Shown: one piece after another, positions 14,681 to 23,472 of the stretch
How positions within the stretch are numbered: position 1 is the first letter of the stretch
Layout of the letters: the number at the start of each line of letters is the position of its first letter
NCBI GenBank assembly: GCA_937892695.1
Contig: CALBJK010000033.1
Span: 1 to 23,594 of the forward strand
Length of the DNA stretch: 23,594 nucleotides
DNA from: an uncultured Prevotella sp.
GTDB lineage: Bacteria > Bacteroidota > Bacteroidia > Bacteroidales > Bacteroidaceae
Reading direction: 5' to 3'
Program-made: the position numbers and the translations under genes
The notes under the pieces: model-generated
Told to the model about the DNA's origin: nothing
The model's input: only the letters and a program-made list of their open reading frames with translations
Databases searched by the model: none

Positions 14681-16432
14681 TTACTTTGTCAAGTCCACAA
14701 CCGGATGTACTGTCCAACCTTTTCCGCTGAAGTAAGCTGAGTTGTCTGTACCGTCGTTGGCCGAATTGCCTTTCAGGTTCGGATTCTTGTTGAGCAATGT
14801 CTGAGTGACAGGAAGGAACTCATGGCCTTGGTAATAAGAGTCGTAAGAACTTTTTACAGTAGCGTCGGTCCCGACTTCAGAGTAGTTCACGGGGTCTTTC
14901 ACATCGGTAAGGGTCTTGCGGAAAGTGCCGTGCTCTTTCAGTTGCTGCAGACGGTCGGCACTGTAATAGAAGCCCCAACGGAGCAAATCCAGACCGCGAC
15001 CGAACTCACAGCCGAACTCTTTCGGACGCTCCACATTGGCAATCTGCTCGAACAGCTTGTCTTTGGTTGTGAAGTCGGACAGTTTCAGATCTGCCAGACC
15101 TGCACGGCTACGCACCTCGTTAATCCAGTCGATTGCCTGCTGGGTAGGGCCGTTGATTTCGTTCTCACACTCGGCGGCACGAAGCAATACGTCGGAATAA
15201 CGCATCATGCGAAGATTGATACCGTCATGCAGACCGGTCACCACCTTATCATATAGGCCAGTGCGCAGGTTTGTCCATTTTGCTATAGGCAGACCGCCGT
15301 TGATGTCATTGGTAACAACGGTCTCGGTGGCTGTCATCGGCTGGTTGTAGCCCACGTTGCCAAACTCGAAGCCTTCCCAGTCGACCTCGTATGTACCTAT
15401 AGTCCAATAAAGGCGCGGGTCGAGCTTACCGGCTGTAGTGCGTTCCTGTTTGAAAAGGTTGTAGAGCCAGGGCGAAGCCGAGATGTCGGCCCATCCGCCG
15501 TATTTTGCAGGACCGAAGTTCGACTCGATGGCAGAACCTTGCGTGGCGTTCGGACTGGTGTTGACCGGAGTCCATTCGTCGTCAGTGCCTTGCGAACCGT
15601 AATCGAGATACTGTATTTCGAAAAGGCTCTCGTCGTTGTTCTCGTATTCAGGACCCTCACGGAAGTTGTCACCGTAGTTGTCCATCAGACGGTAAGTACC
15701 GTACTTCTTGGCGATAATGTCCTTGAGCACAGTCAATGCTTCGCTATACTTATGGCGTTGCATCAGTGTACGGGCATAGTATCCGGCGGCAGCGCCACAG
15801 GTTGCGCGTCCCTTGCTCCATTCGCCGCCTTCATCGCGCGAAGGCAGAAGAGCCATTGCTTCGGAGAAATCCTTCTCTACCTGGTCGAGCACTTCATCAT
15901 ACGAACTGTTCTTGCCATACAGGCCGTCGAGAGTAGAATAGCCTGCATAGTCGGTAATCAGAGGCGGATTCTGATAGTATCCGGCAAGGTTATAGTAGGC
16001 CAGACCACGGATGAAAAGAGCCTGTCCCTTGATGCGCTTCATGTTCTCGGCCAGCTGTGCGTCGTCGCCGCCAGTACGGGAGAGGATGAAGTTGCACACA
16101 TTTATGGTGTAATACCATTCACGCCACGGCCACATGGCGGTATCATCGGTGAAAGGCGTGTTCAGGTCGTCAAACGACAGGTACCAGACCTGCGAGGAGT
16201 TCCAAGCCTCATCGCCGCGAACCACATCGATGGTGTAGCCCACACGGGCGTATGAACCTTCCATACGGGTATGGTTGTATGCAGCAATGACACATTCCTC
16301 CAGATCGTCTGCATTAAATCCGAATGTTCCGGTGGTCTGCTCGTTGGGGTTTGTCAGTTCGAGCTTGTCTTCGCACGAAGTCATCGTGCCGAGTCCGAGC
16401 AACAGAGCTAATGATAACTTATATAATTTCAT
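14681..16432 (-). CDS. susD: SusD/RagB-family outer-membrane glycan-binding lipoprotein
   Basis: A 583-residue SusD-like lid protein. Signal peptide MKLYKLSLALLLGLGTMTSC with lipobox cysteine C20 followed by the acidic EDKLE, consistent with surface display. The N-terminal SusD-like region includes YNHTRMEGSYARVGY and the helix RGLAYYNLAGYYQNPPLI at about 141-158. The C-terminal RagB/SusD domain has LRMMRYSDVLLRAAECENEI, AIDWINEVRSRAGL and ERPKEFGCEFGRGLDLLRWG, all standard. It caps the SusC transporter and captures the oligosaccharide; the arabinan specificity is inferred from the GH43 neighbours. It lies 55 bp after susC. Confidence 0.95.
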   Translation of the reverse strand: MKLYKLSLALLLGLGTMTSCEDKLELTNPNEQTTGTFGFNADDLEECVIAAYNHTRMEGSYARVGYTIDVVRGDEAWNSSQVWYLSFDDLNTPFTDDTAMWPWREWYYTINVCNFILSRTGGDDAQLAENMKRIKGQALFIRGLAYYNLAGYYQNPPLITDYAGYSTLDGLYGKNSSYDEVLDQVEKDFSEAMALLPSRDEGGEWSKGRATCGAAAGYYARTLMQRHKYSEALTVLKDIIAKKYGTYRLMDNYGDNFREGPEYENNDESLFEIQYLDYGSQGTDDEWTPVNTSPNATQGSAIESNFGPAKYGGWADISASPWLYNLFKQERTTAGKLDPRLYWTIGTYEVDWEGFEFGNVGYNQPMTATETVVTNDINGGLPIAKWTNLRTGLYDKVVTGLHDGINLRMMRYSDVLLRAAECENEINGPTQQAIDWINEVRSRAGLADLKLSDFTTKDKLFEQIANVERPKEFGCEFGRGLDLLRWGFYYSADRLQQLKEHGTFRKTLTDVKDPVNYSEVGTDATVKSSYDSYYQGHEFLPVTQTLLNKNPNLKGNSANDGTDNSAYFSGKGWTVHPVVDLTK

Positions 16433-16487
16433 GATTGGATAGTCTTTTTAATGATGGTTCTATTGGTTTTGTCCTTATGCCCGGCAA

Positions 16488-19400
16488 TCAGAATGTGAAG
16501 TGCAGTCCGCACATGAATGTCCGTGCACTGGGGAACGAGCAGAAGTTGTAGCCCGGGGTGAATGTTCCGCCGGCATAGTCGACGTTGTATCCGTGATAAC
16601 CCGTGAAAGTGTAAAGGTTCTGGCCCGACACATACAGGCGCACTCCCTCTACAACTCCCTTAAACCATTTGTCGGGGAAGTTGTAGCCCAACTCTACATT
16701 GGCGATTTTCCAGTAAGCCGCGTTCTGTATCTTGCGTGAGCTGAACAGGTCATTCCATGCCAGTGTGGCGTTGTTGGCAGCGTATGTGCGCGGAACGTTA
16801 GACAGATAGGTGCCGTCCTCGGCGAAGCGGTTGGCATCGGCCATGGCTACGTCCTTGTTGCCCCATCCGTAGCAGGAGTTCAGACTGTTGTAGATATCGT
16901 CGGACACATGGTAGTTGAACGCGCCGTATGTCGAGATGCTCATGTCGAAGCCCTTGTATTCGAGATGTGCGCTCAGTCCGAAGTTGACCTTGGGCAGACC
17001 GCTTCCCAACACAGTCTGGTCTTTGGCATCGATTACATCGTCGCCGTTGATATCCTTGTACAGACAGTCGCCGATGTTTGCGCCCTGCTGTAGCGGAGCG
17101 TTGTCGAGGTCGGCCTGTGTGCGGGCTATCTTGTCGAACACCCATCCGTAGAACTGGCCTATCTCGTGACCGACGAATGTGGCGTATGCTCCGGTTATGT
17201 ACGAGTCGGTACCGAAACCGAGCGAGGTTACTCTGTTCTTCAGTGTGCTCAGGTTGGCACTCACTTCATACTTGAAGACGCGGTCGCGGTTGCGGTAGGT
17301 AGCCGAAAACTCGAAGCCGCTGTTGTCCATCGAGGCGGCGTTCATCGTCACTGTCGTGTTAGACACACCGGCCTGTTCGGGCACCGGAACAGCGTAGAGC
17401 AGGTCTTCAGAACGGTTCTTATACCACTCGGCTGTAAACTCCAAACGGTTGTTGAACAGAGCCAGGTCGATACCGACGTTGGTGCTCTTCTTCTTCTCCC
17501 ATGCAATGTCGCTGTTCACGAATGTCGATACCGCTGAACCTGTCACCGGACTATTGCCGAAGCTATAGGTCATGTTGTTGCGGCTCATAGTAGTCATGTA
17601 CTGGTATTCGCCGATGTTCTCGTTACCGAGCACACCATAGCTGCCGCGTATCTTCAGCATGTTGACGATGTTGCGGTTGATGGGGAAGAACTTTTCCTTG
17701 TCCAGACGCCATCCCACTGATACTGACGGGAACGTTCCCCAGCGTATGTTCTTGCTCAGACGGGAGCTTCCGTCACGGCGTACCACTGCCGAGAGAAGAT
17801 ATTTCTCGTCGTAATTATAGTTCAGACGGCCCACGTAAGAAGCAAGGGCGTGCTTGTATTCGTATGATGAAGAAAATGTGTTGGCTGCGTTTTGTAGCTG
17901 CAGGAAGTAGGGTTCGGGGAAATTGATGCCCCAGCCTGTCAGCAGACTTGTGTTCTCCTCCTCGTATGTCATACCGGCGAGCAGGTTGATATTGTGCTTG
18001 CCGATAGTTCCATTGTAAGTGAGGGTGTTCTCTATCAGAGCGTCAGAGTAGTTGCGAGAACCCTTTGTCAGACGTTCGTTGCTTTTGTCCAGATACACGC
18101 GGTTGCTCTGTATCCATGCCGGAATCCACGTCTTGTCTTTGGCCTCGGTCTTGCTGTAAGAGAGGTTGATGTTGTAATGCAGACTGTGGTTCTTGCTCTT
18201 CAGACCTATCATCTTGAACAGGTCGGCATCGGCCGAGGCTGTACCTACGAAGCGGTCTACCAGAGTATTGCGCTGCAGCAGATTGTTGACAAGCAGAGGG
18301 TTGGAGGCCAAGATGTCGCCGTGTATGCCGTTATAGTAAACACCATATCCGTAAGCGTCGTACCGATAGCCGCTGGCGGCACCCACCTTGTCGTCGAGCA
18401 CCCACGTAGAGTTGTCGTATGCCTTGATGGTGGGCTGCATCAGCAATGTACCGCGCAGCACATTGGTCACGTCGCCGTACAGACCCTGCACATACTCCGA
18501 GGCGTTGGACAGACCCATGTTGTCCTGGTCGGAATGCGAATACACCATACTGGTGCGGAATTTTATGAACTTTGTGTCCATAGTGTTATTCACACGGGCG
18601 GTGAAACGCTCATAGTTAGGACCTGCGCCTTCGAGCGTTCCGCGCTGGTCGAAATAGTCGAGCGACACATTATATGTACTGTTGGCACTGCCGCCGCTGA
18701 GGGCCACATTATGGTTCTGACGTACACCGGTCTTGAACACTTCGTCAAACCAGTCGGTGTCGGTATTGTCCATGAACTGGTAGCGTCCGGTAGTGGGGTT
18801 CAGCGAGTAACCACCGGGCAGAGTAGTGCCAGAGTTGGCACAAGCCTGGCCTATATAGTTGCTGTACTGGTCGGCGTTCATCACGTCGTAAACGTCGTCC
18901 GGGATAATATCGGCACCGACATAACCTGTGTAGTTCACCTTCAGGGGCTGGTCTTTCTTACCGTTTTTCGTAGTGATGATGACCACGCCATTGGCTGCGC
19001 GCGAACCGTAGATAGCCCCGGCCGAAGCGTCTTTGAGAATCTGGATTGTGGCAATGTCGTTAGGCGAGAAGTCGCGGATGGTGGTACCCATCGGCACACC
19101 GTCGATGACATAGAGAGGGGCTGTGCTGCCGAAAGAACCGATACCGCGTATCCTCACGCTCGGGTCGGCTCCGGGCTGGCCGTCCGAGGTAATCTGCACA
19201 CCGGCGACCTTACCTTCGAGCATTGATGAAATGTTGGAGTGGGAAACCTTTTTCATCTCGTCGGCATCTACGATGGCGACAGATCCTGTCAGGTCGGCCT
19301 TCTTCTGTGTACCGTAACCTACCACTACTACTTGGTTGAGCAGATTGGTTGCTGAGGTTAGCTGGATAGTACCGAGGACAGCACGTGAGCGGACGGCTAT

Positions 19401-19679
19401 TTCCTTTTCCTCAAAACCAAGGTAGGTCACAAGCAGTGTGGCGTTGGCTTTCACACTGATTTCAAAGTTTCCGTCCATGTCAGTAACGGCACGTTCTTTG
19501 GAACCTTTGGCCTTAACAGTAGCTCCAATCAATGGATCTCCCAGACCGTCGATGACTTGTCCCTTAACCTTTATCACCTGGTCTTGGTCGACCGAAGCCA
19601 TAACGGATGTCGGGGCGACAAATGCTGCACCTCCGGCTGCTCCGAGACATAGCATGATTGAGAATAATTGTTTTCTCAT
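16488..19679 (-). CDS. susC: SusC/RagA-family TonB-dependent transporter
   Basis: A 1063-residue outer-membrane receptor, normal length. After the signal peptide (about residues 1-28) comes a carboxypeptidase-regulatory-like domain (about 37-118, VKGQVIDGLGDPLIGATVKA), then the SusC signature NQVVVVGYGTQKKADLTGSV and the plug (about 120-240, with SSMLEGKVAGVQITSDGQPG, YVIDGVPMG and DASAGAIYGSRAANGVVIIT). The rest is the 22-strand barrel, ending with aromatic residues ...MCGLHFTF. It imports glycan oligomers with TonB-ExbBD energy. It is the first gene of the PUL operon, behind a 550-bp control region holding a -7 element and two repeats. Confidence 0.96.
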   Translation of the reverse strand: MRKQLFSIMLCLGAAGGAAFVAPTSVMASVDQDQVIKVKGQVIDGLGDPLIGATVKAKGSKERAVTDMDGNFEISVKANATLLVTYLGFEEKEIAVRSRAVLGTIQLTSATNLLNQVVVVGYGTQKKADLTGSVAIVDADEMKKVSHSNISSMLEGKVAGVQITSDGQPGADPSVRIRGIGSFGSTAPLYVIDGVPMGTTIRDFSPNDIATIQILKDASAGAIYGSRAANGVVIITTKNGKKDQPLKVNYTGYVGADIIPDDVYDVMNADQYSNYIGQACANSGTTLPGGYSLNPTTGRYQFMDNTDTDWFDEVFKTGVRQNHNVALSGGSANSTYNVSLDYFDQRGTLEGAGPNYERFTARVNNTMDTKFIKFRTSMVYSHSDQDNMGLSNASEYVQGLYGDVTNVLRGTLLMQPTIKAYDNSTWVLDDKVGAASGYRYDAYGYGVYYNGIHGDILASNPLLVNNLLQRNTLVDRFVGTASADADLFKMIGLKSKNHSLHYNINLSYSKTEAKDKTWIPAWIQSNRVYLDKSNERLTKGSRNYSDALIENTLTYNGTIGKHNINLLAGMTYEEENTSLLTGWGINFPEPYFLQLQNAANTFSSSYEYKHALASYVGRLNYNYDEKYLLSAVVRRDGSSRLSKNIRWGTFPSVSVGWRLDKEKFFPINRNIVNMLKIRGSYGVLGNENIGEYQYMTTMSRNNMTYSFGNSPVTGSAVSTFVNSDIAWEKKKSTNVGIDLALFNNRLEFTAEWYKNRSEDLLYAVPVPEQAGVSNTTVTMNAASMDNSGFEFSATYRNRDRVFKYEVSANLSTLKNRVTSLGFGTDSYITGAYATFVGHEIGQFYGWVFDKIARTQADLDNAPLQQGANIGDCLYKDINGDDVIDAKDQTVLGSGLPKVNFGLSAHLEYKGFDMSISTYGAFNYHVSDDIYNSLNSCYGWGNKDVAMADANRFAEDGTYLSNVPRTYAANNATLAWNDLFSSRKIQNAAYWKIANVELGYNFPDKWFKGVVEGVRLYVSGQNLYTFTGYHGYNVDYAGGTFTPGYNFCSFPSARTFMCGLHFTF

Positions 19680-19794
19680 CGTTTTAATCGTTAGGTTTAT
19701 TAATTTGTTTAATGTTATACTTGTACTGTACGATTGCCATCAAGCTGATTGCAGAATTATTCAATTACACGCAAATCATTGCTTTTGCTTGTCG

Positions 19795-19802
19795 CAAAAT
19801 TA
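19795..19802 (-). promoter_or_regulatory. -7 element of the susC operon promoter
   Basis: On the minus strand TAATTTTG, a match to TAnnTTTG. No TTTG lies at 19-20 bp upstream; instead the first direct repeat begins 20 bp upstream (19822). The missing -33 fits an activator-dependent promoter. The leader to the susC start would be about 110 nt. Confidence 0.6.
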
Positions 19803-19821
19803 CGATTGGAGAAAAAAGAAC

Positions 19822-19853
19822 AGGTGGACAAAAGCAATAATTAGGTGGACAAA
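19822..19853 (-). promoter_or_regulatory. Two direct repeats, candidate operator for the AraC-type regulator
   Basis: Written on the plus strand, AGGTGGACAAA occurs at 19822-19832 and again at 19843-19853. The repeat period is exactly 21 bp, two turns of the helix, as expected for tandem AraC-family half-sites bound on one face. They occupy the -33 area and just upstream of it relative to the -7 element at 19795-19802. The neighbouring gene for an AraC-type protein makes it the obvious candidate ligand. Confidence 0.6.
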
Positions 19854-19887
19854 TATACTTTACCGTGGATTTTTTTGATATGTTATT

Positions 19888-19898
19888 TTTGTCTACCG
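19888..19898 (+). promoter_or_regulatory. Inverted near-copy of the repeat
   Basis: TTTGTCTACCG is the reverse complement of AGGTGGACAAA with two changes (the core TTTGTCnACC is kept). It lies 35 bp beyond the second direct repeat. It may be a weaker distal site. Confidence 0.35.
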
Positions 19899-20028
19899 TT
19901 GTGTTCCCACACAGTGAAACAGCCTGTTATGGCCGTAAGCGGGTCGGCATTACGTCTACGTAAATCATAACTACACAAATAGATACGCTCATTCTGTGTG
20001 TCTGGCCGAACAAACATAGCATTCCGTC

Positions 20029-20058
20029 GGCAGGTCTCCACAAGCAGAGACTTCTGCC
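20029..20058. other. Isolated hairpin in the PUL control region
   Basis: GGCAG-GTCTC (20029-20038) pairs with GAGAC-TT-CTGCC (20047-20058): 10 bp with a 2-nt bulge and an 8-nt loop. The gene-free stretch 19680-20229 otherwise contains the susC leader and promoter, the repeats, and the hairpin region after the regulator gene; nothing coding was recognised between 19900 and 20150. Confidence 0.35.
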
Positions 20059-20152
20059 TATGGCGAGTATTTCCCAGACAAGAAGACCCTTTGAGGAGAC
20101 GTACTTTTTATCCTCTCTACTGGAAGATGAACGTAAATGAATGCCCGCCGGT

Positions 20153-20185
20153 TATAGCCACCAATTAAACTTGGCTATAGTTTAA
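20153..20185 (-). terminator. Hairpin region downstream of the regulator gene
   Basis: TATAGCCA (20153-20160) pairs with TGGCTATA (20172-20179). An overlapping alternative pairs TTAAACT (20165-20171) with AGTTTAA (20179-20185). It lies 45 bp past the stop codon of the regulator. There is no U-tract, so termination is uncertain. Confidence 0.35.
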
Positions 20186-20229
20186 TGCCAAATTTGTTCA
20201 GTTTGTCGGATAAGATAAAGATGCCAATG

Positions 20230-23184
20230 TCAGTTTTGTCGTCCCTTATATGATGACGGTGACATTCCATATAGCTTTGTGAAGCAGCGGGTGAAATACT
20301 TAGGGTCGTTGAAGCCCACACGATAGGCTATTTCGGTAATGTTGCGGTTGGCGACATTCTCGGCGAGCATCTTCTTGGCTATGTCGAGCCGGTAGTTGCG
20401 TATGAACTGTGTAGGAGGCAATCCGCTTTCAGATGTTATTTTCTTGCTCAGCTGGCTACGGCTGATGTGCATTGCGTCGGCCAACTCCTGTACGCCGAAT
20501 TCGGGATTGCCGTAGTTTTCTTCCATCACCTCCATCAGTTCCTGCATGAAAGGCTTGACCTTTTCCGTCACCTCCTTCTTGTCGGCCTCGATAGTCTTCT
20601 GCTGGCTTTCCTGATAACGCTTCTGGTTTTCCAGTATGGTCTGTATGCGCGACTGCAGTTTGCCCGGCTCGGCACTGTCTTTCAGGGCAGCCTCAATGGG
20701 ACGATAGAGTTCCTCGGCCTCACGCTCGCGCATGATACGGAGACGACGCAGGTAAGCATACTGCAACAGTACCACAAACCCAACTATCATAAAGGTGACA
20801 AACCACCAGCTTTTCCAGAAATATGGGATTACACTGACACCGATGGAAATTCTCTGCTCCTTGTCCGAATGAACCGACGGAGCGTATTTCACTTCAAACT
20901 CATAGTCGCCGGCCGGCAATGTCGAATATCTCACACTGTGCTGACCGGGTTCCAGCTGAACCCAGTCGTTTTCGTATCCGCGCATACGATAGCGGTAGAC
21001 ACCTTGGGTTTCACTCATATAGTTGAGTGCCGAGAAACTGATTGTAAACGACTTGTCACTTTCGTGTATCTTCATTTCCTTGGCTATCGAGATGTCCTTG
21101 TCTATGTAATAGCTCCCGGCCACTACCGGCTGGTTGTCGACCGAAAGTTCGGTGAAGTGCAAGTTTCCGGTATAAAGAGTCGACTGGTTCAGACCCTTCA
21201 CCGCTATCAGGCCGCTTTTGGTTCCCAGATATATTCTGCCCGACGGACTGCATATAGCACCGTTAAAATAGAACTGTGCGTTGAGCAGCCCATCCTTTTC
21301 CGAGAAGTTGCTAAATGTCTCGGTACGGGGATTGAATATTGAGAGTCCGTTGTCGGTTGCCACCCATAGCATACCCTGTCGGTCTTCGACTATTCCCTTC
21401 ACCGTGTTGTTTGACAGTCCGTCGCTTGTAGTGTACGACTTTACACGTCTGTGTCCGTCTTTGTCATAGTTGTAACAGTACAGTCCGTATCCGTTACTGC
21501 CCATCCAGATCTTACCGTCGTGCGACTGACAGAACGAAATGATTTTGTCAATGACACCGCTGCCGGGATTGTCGAGCTTGTATGGATGGTAATGCACGGG
21601 GAAAGTGCCGTCGCCATTGCGGCGTGACAGTTCTACTTCTATCATTCCCTTCACGCATCCCATAAACAGTTTGTGGTCCTTGGTGACAAGACTGCCGATA
21701 CATCCTCTCACGTTCAGACAACCCTTAAAAGGATGTAGAAGCCTTTTAGCCTTCATGTCAAAGAAGAACAAGCCGTCGTTCGTGCCTATCCATACTCCGT
21801 CGTTGACAGCATCATACACCATCGACCCTACGAAATTGAGCAGACGCTCGCCTCCAGCCACTCTGGTTATCCTGCCCGGATGCGACAAAGGCATCACTGC
21901 CACGCCCAATCCCCAGGTTCCAATCCATAAATTTCCCCTGTTGTCTGGTGCAATGGTCGACACGCTGTTGTGCGGCAACCCGGAATTAGATGTTGTGAAA
22001 TGTATGAAACAGTTGCTGCCAAAGGACTGCAAGTTGAGTCCGCCTTCGACCGTTCCTACCCAAAGGTTGCCGTCAGGGGCTGCGTACATGGCGTTCACCG
22101 CATTGGGCGAAAGGCTTGATGGATCGGACGGGATGTTACGGTAGAAGTCGAGCTGCAGCTGTCGCGGTGTAAGTTTTGTTATGCCTCCTGTTTCTGTGCC
22201 CACCCATATCTGTCCGTGCTTAGAGAAGATGCAATTCACGAAGTTGCTGCTCAGCGGATTCATCGTATTACATGCGTTCCAGTGTTCCATCCTGCCTGTA
22301 CGGTCGATTATGTCCACCCCGCAGAGTGTCCCTACAAGCAACTTGTCGTCGGGGGCGACAGCAAGACTTGTCACCAGTTCGTGTTGCAGTGAATGGTCTC
22401 CCGATGTGCAATGGTATTGCTCCCCGCCGCTATTGAAAAGACCTTGGTTGGTAGCCAGCCACACCTTATTATTATAATAGATTATGCCGTCGGCGTAGCG
22501 GTTGCCCAAAGGGGCAAACATAGCTGTAAGGTCTTTTGACATCATACGGTTGCCGTTGGCGTAAAACTCTTTCACCTTTCCGTTATTGCACAGCACGACA
22601 GTTCCGCGACGAAAGACATCACAAATGCCCAAGTCGGGAGCATTTGACGGGAACGGGACTGAAAGGACGCTCCTCACCACACCTTCGGCGTTGAAGGCGA
22701 ATCGATAGAGCCGGGTAGGCGAAATCATCCACATGTTGCCCTTGGTATCGGCATACATACGGGTACAAAGGTCGCGCAGAGCCTTATTAAGCTTTGTCTG
22801 CAATATCTTGTTTTCACAAGGAGGTGTGACGGGGTGCATGGTGGTGAGGTCGAGCACCTGCGGACCTTCCTCGAAAGCTATCCAGAGCCGTTTGAACGAA
22901 TCCTCACAGACATTGCGGCAACTGTTGCTGCGAAGCTTTATGACGGAGCCGCCCAATCCGAAATTTACAAAGTTGAAACCGTCATAACGCACCAGTCCGC
23001 CTCCGTGAGTACTCACCCAGACAAATCCTTGGGAGTCTTCATAAATGTCATCGGTAAAGTTGTTAGGCATTCCGGTCGACATATTGATGTAACTTAGCTG
23101 GTAACGGTCTACCGTACCTTCTTGAGCCATACAGCCCAATGCGGTCATCAATGCGGTTACAATAACTAGAACATATTTGGTCAT
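20230..23184 (-). CDS. Propeller-sensor transmembrane AraC-family regulator without kinase
   Basis: A 984-residue protein. An export signal (about 1-20, MTKYVLVIVTALMTALGCMA) leads into about 14 Reg_prop repeats (patterns such as LWVGTVEGGL, LWIGTWGLGV, VWIGTNDGLF, LWVATDNGLS), enough for two seven-bladed propellers. A Y_Y_Y domain lies near 690-775 (ENDWVQLEPGQHSVRYSTLP), one transmembrane helix at about 790-808, a charged coiled-coil linker at about 814-875, and an AraC-type helix-turn-helix domain at about 876-984 (VQELADAMHISRSQLSKKI; ITEIAYRVGFNDPKYFTRCF). Hybrid two-component PUL sensors have the same ends but carry HisKA, HATPase and receiver domains between them; here they are absent. 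It should sense arabinan oligosaccharides in the periplasm and switch on susC. It has its own promoter and is on the same strand as the operon it precedes. Confidence 0.92.
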   Translation of the reverse strand: MTKYVLVIVTALMTALGCMAQEGTVDRYQLSYINMSTGMPNNFTDDIYEDSQGFVWVSTHGGGLVRYDGFNFVNFGLGGSVIKLRSNSCRNVCEDSFKRLWIAFEEGPQVLDLTTMHPVTPPCENKILQTKLNKALRDLCTRMYADTKGNMWMISPTRLYRFAFNAEGVVRSVLSVPFPSNAPDLGICDVFRRGTVVLCNNGKVKEFYANGNRMMSKDLTAMFAPLGNRYADGIIYYNNKVWLATNQGLFNSGGEQYHCTSGDHSLQHELVTSLAVAPDDKLLVGTLCGVDIIDRTGRMEHWNACNTMNPLSSNFVNCIFSKHGQIWVGTETGGITKLTPRQLQLDFYRNIPSDPSSLSPNAVNAMYAAPDGNLWVGTVEGGLNLQSFGSNCFIHFTTSNSGLPHNSVSTIAPDNRGNLWIGTWGLGVAVMPLSHPGRITRVAGGERLLNFVGSMVYDAVNDGVWIGTNDGLFFFDMKAKRLLHPFKGCLNVRGCIGSLVTKDHKLFMGCVKGMIEVELSRRNGDGTFPVHYHPYKLDNPGSGVIDKIISFCQSHDGKIWMGSNGYGLYCYNYDKDGHRRVKSYTTSDGLSNNTVKGIVEDRQGMLWVATDNGLSIFNPRTETFSNFSEKDGLLNAQFYFNGAICSPSGRIYLGTKSGLIAVKGLNQSTLYTGNLHFTELSVDNQPVVAGSYYIDKDISIAKEMKIHESDKSFTISFSALNYMSETQGVYRYRMRGYENDWVQLEPGQHSVRYSTLPAGDYEFEVKYAPSVHSDKEQRISIGVSVIPYFWKSWWFVTFMIVGFVVLLQYAYLRRLRIMREREAEELYRPIEAALKDSAEPGKLQSRIQTILENQKRYQESQQKTIEADKKEVTEKVKPFMQELMEVMEENYGNPEFGVQELADAMHISRSQLSKKITSESGLPPTQFIRNYRLDIAKKMLAENVANRNITEIAYRVGFNDPKYFTRCFTKLYGMSPSSYKGRQN

Positions 23185-23308
23185 CGTATAGCTTTAATAT
23201 GTTTTATGTCGGACATCTGTTTGCATTTAGAATTACGAATTCAGAAGTTTAGAGTAGAAGTCCAAGAGTTTATTTATGAATAATTGTTTATTTCAGTTGC
23301 AAATGTAA

Positions 23309-23340
23309 CAAAATTATTGTAAAAAAGAATAGAAAACAAA
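23309..23340 (-). promoter_or_regulatory. Promoter of the PUL regulator
   Basis: On the minus strand TTTG (23337-23340), 20-bp spacer, TAATTTTG (23309-23316), a full Bacteroidota consensus. The leader to the start codon at 23184 is about 120 nt. A second -7-like TACATTTG follows at 23301-23308 region. The AGGTGGACAAA repeat is not seen here, so autoregulation through it is not indicated. Confidence 0.65.
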
Positions 23341-23472
23341 GGACAAAATAAGGTCTTTGCCGAATAATGTGCCTAAGATGGATGATATTGTTTTTTGTTT
23401 AATGGACGTCCGCATGTTAGCAAATTAGCAAAGTTTAAACCGTCAGGTTGTCTCAAAGGCCTGTTTGGAAAT

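Noticed and set aside
17994..19226. 410-codon open frame on the plus strand inside susC
   Set aside because: It is fully antisense to a clear SusC protein, its translation is rich in Val/His/Cys with no recognisable domain, and it has no promoter.
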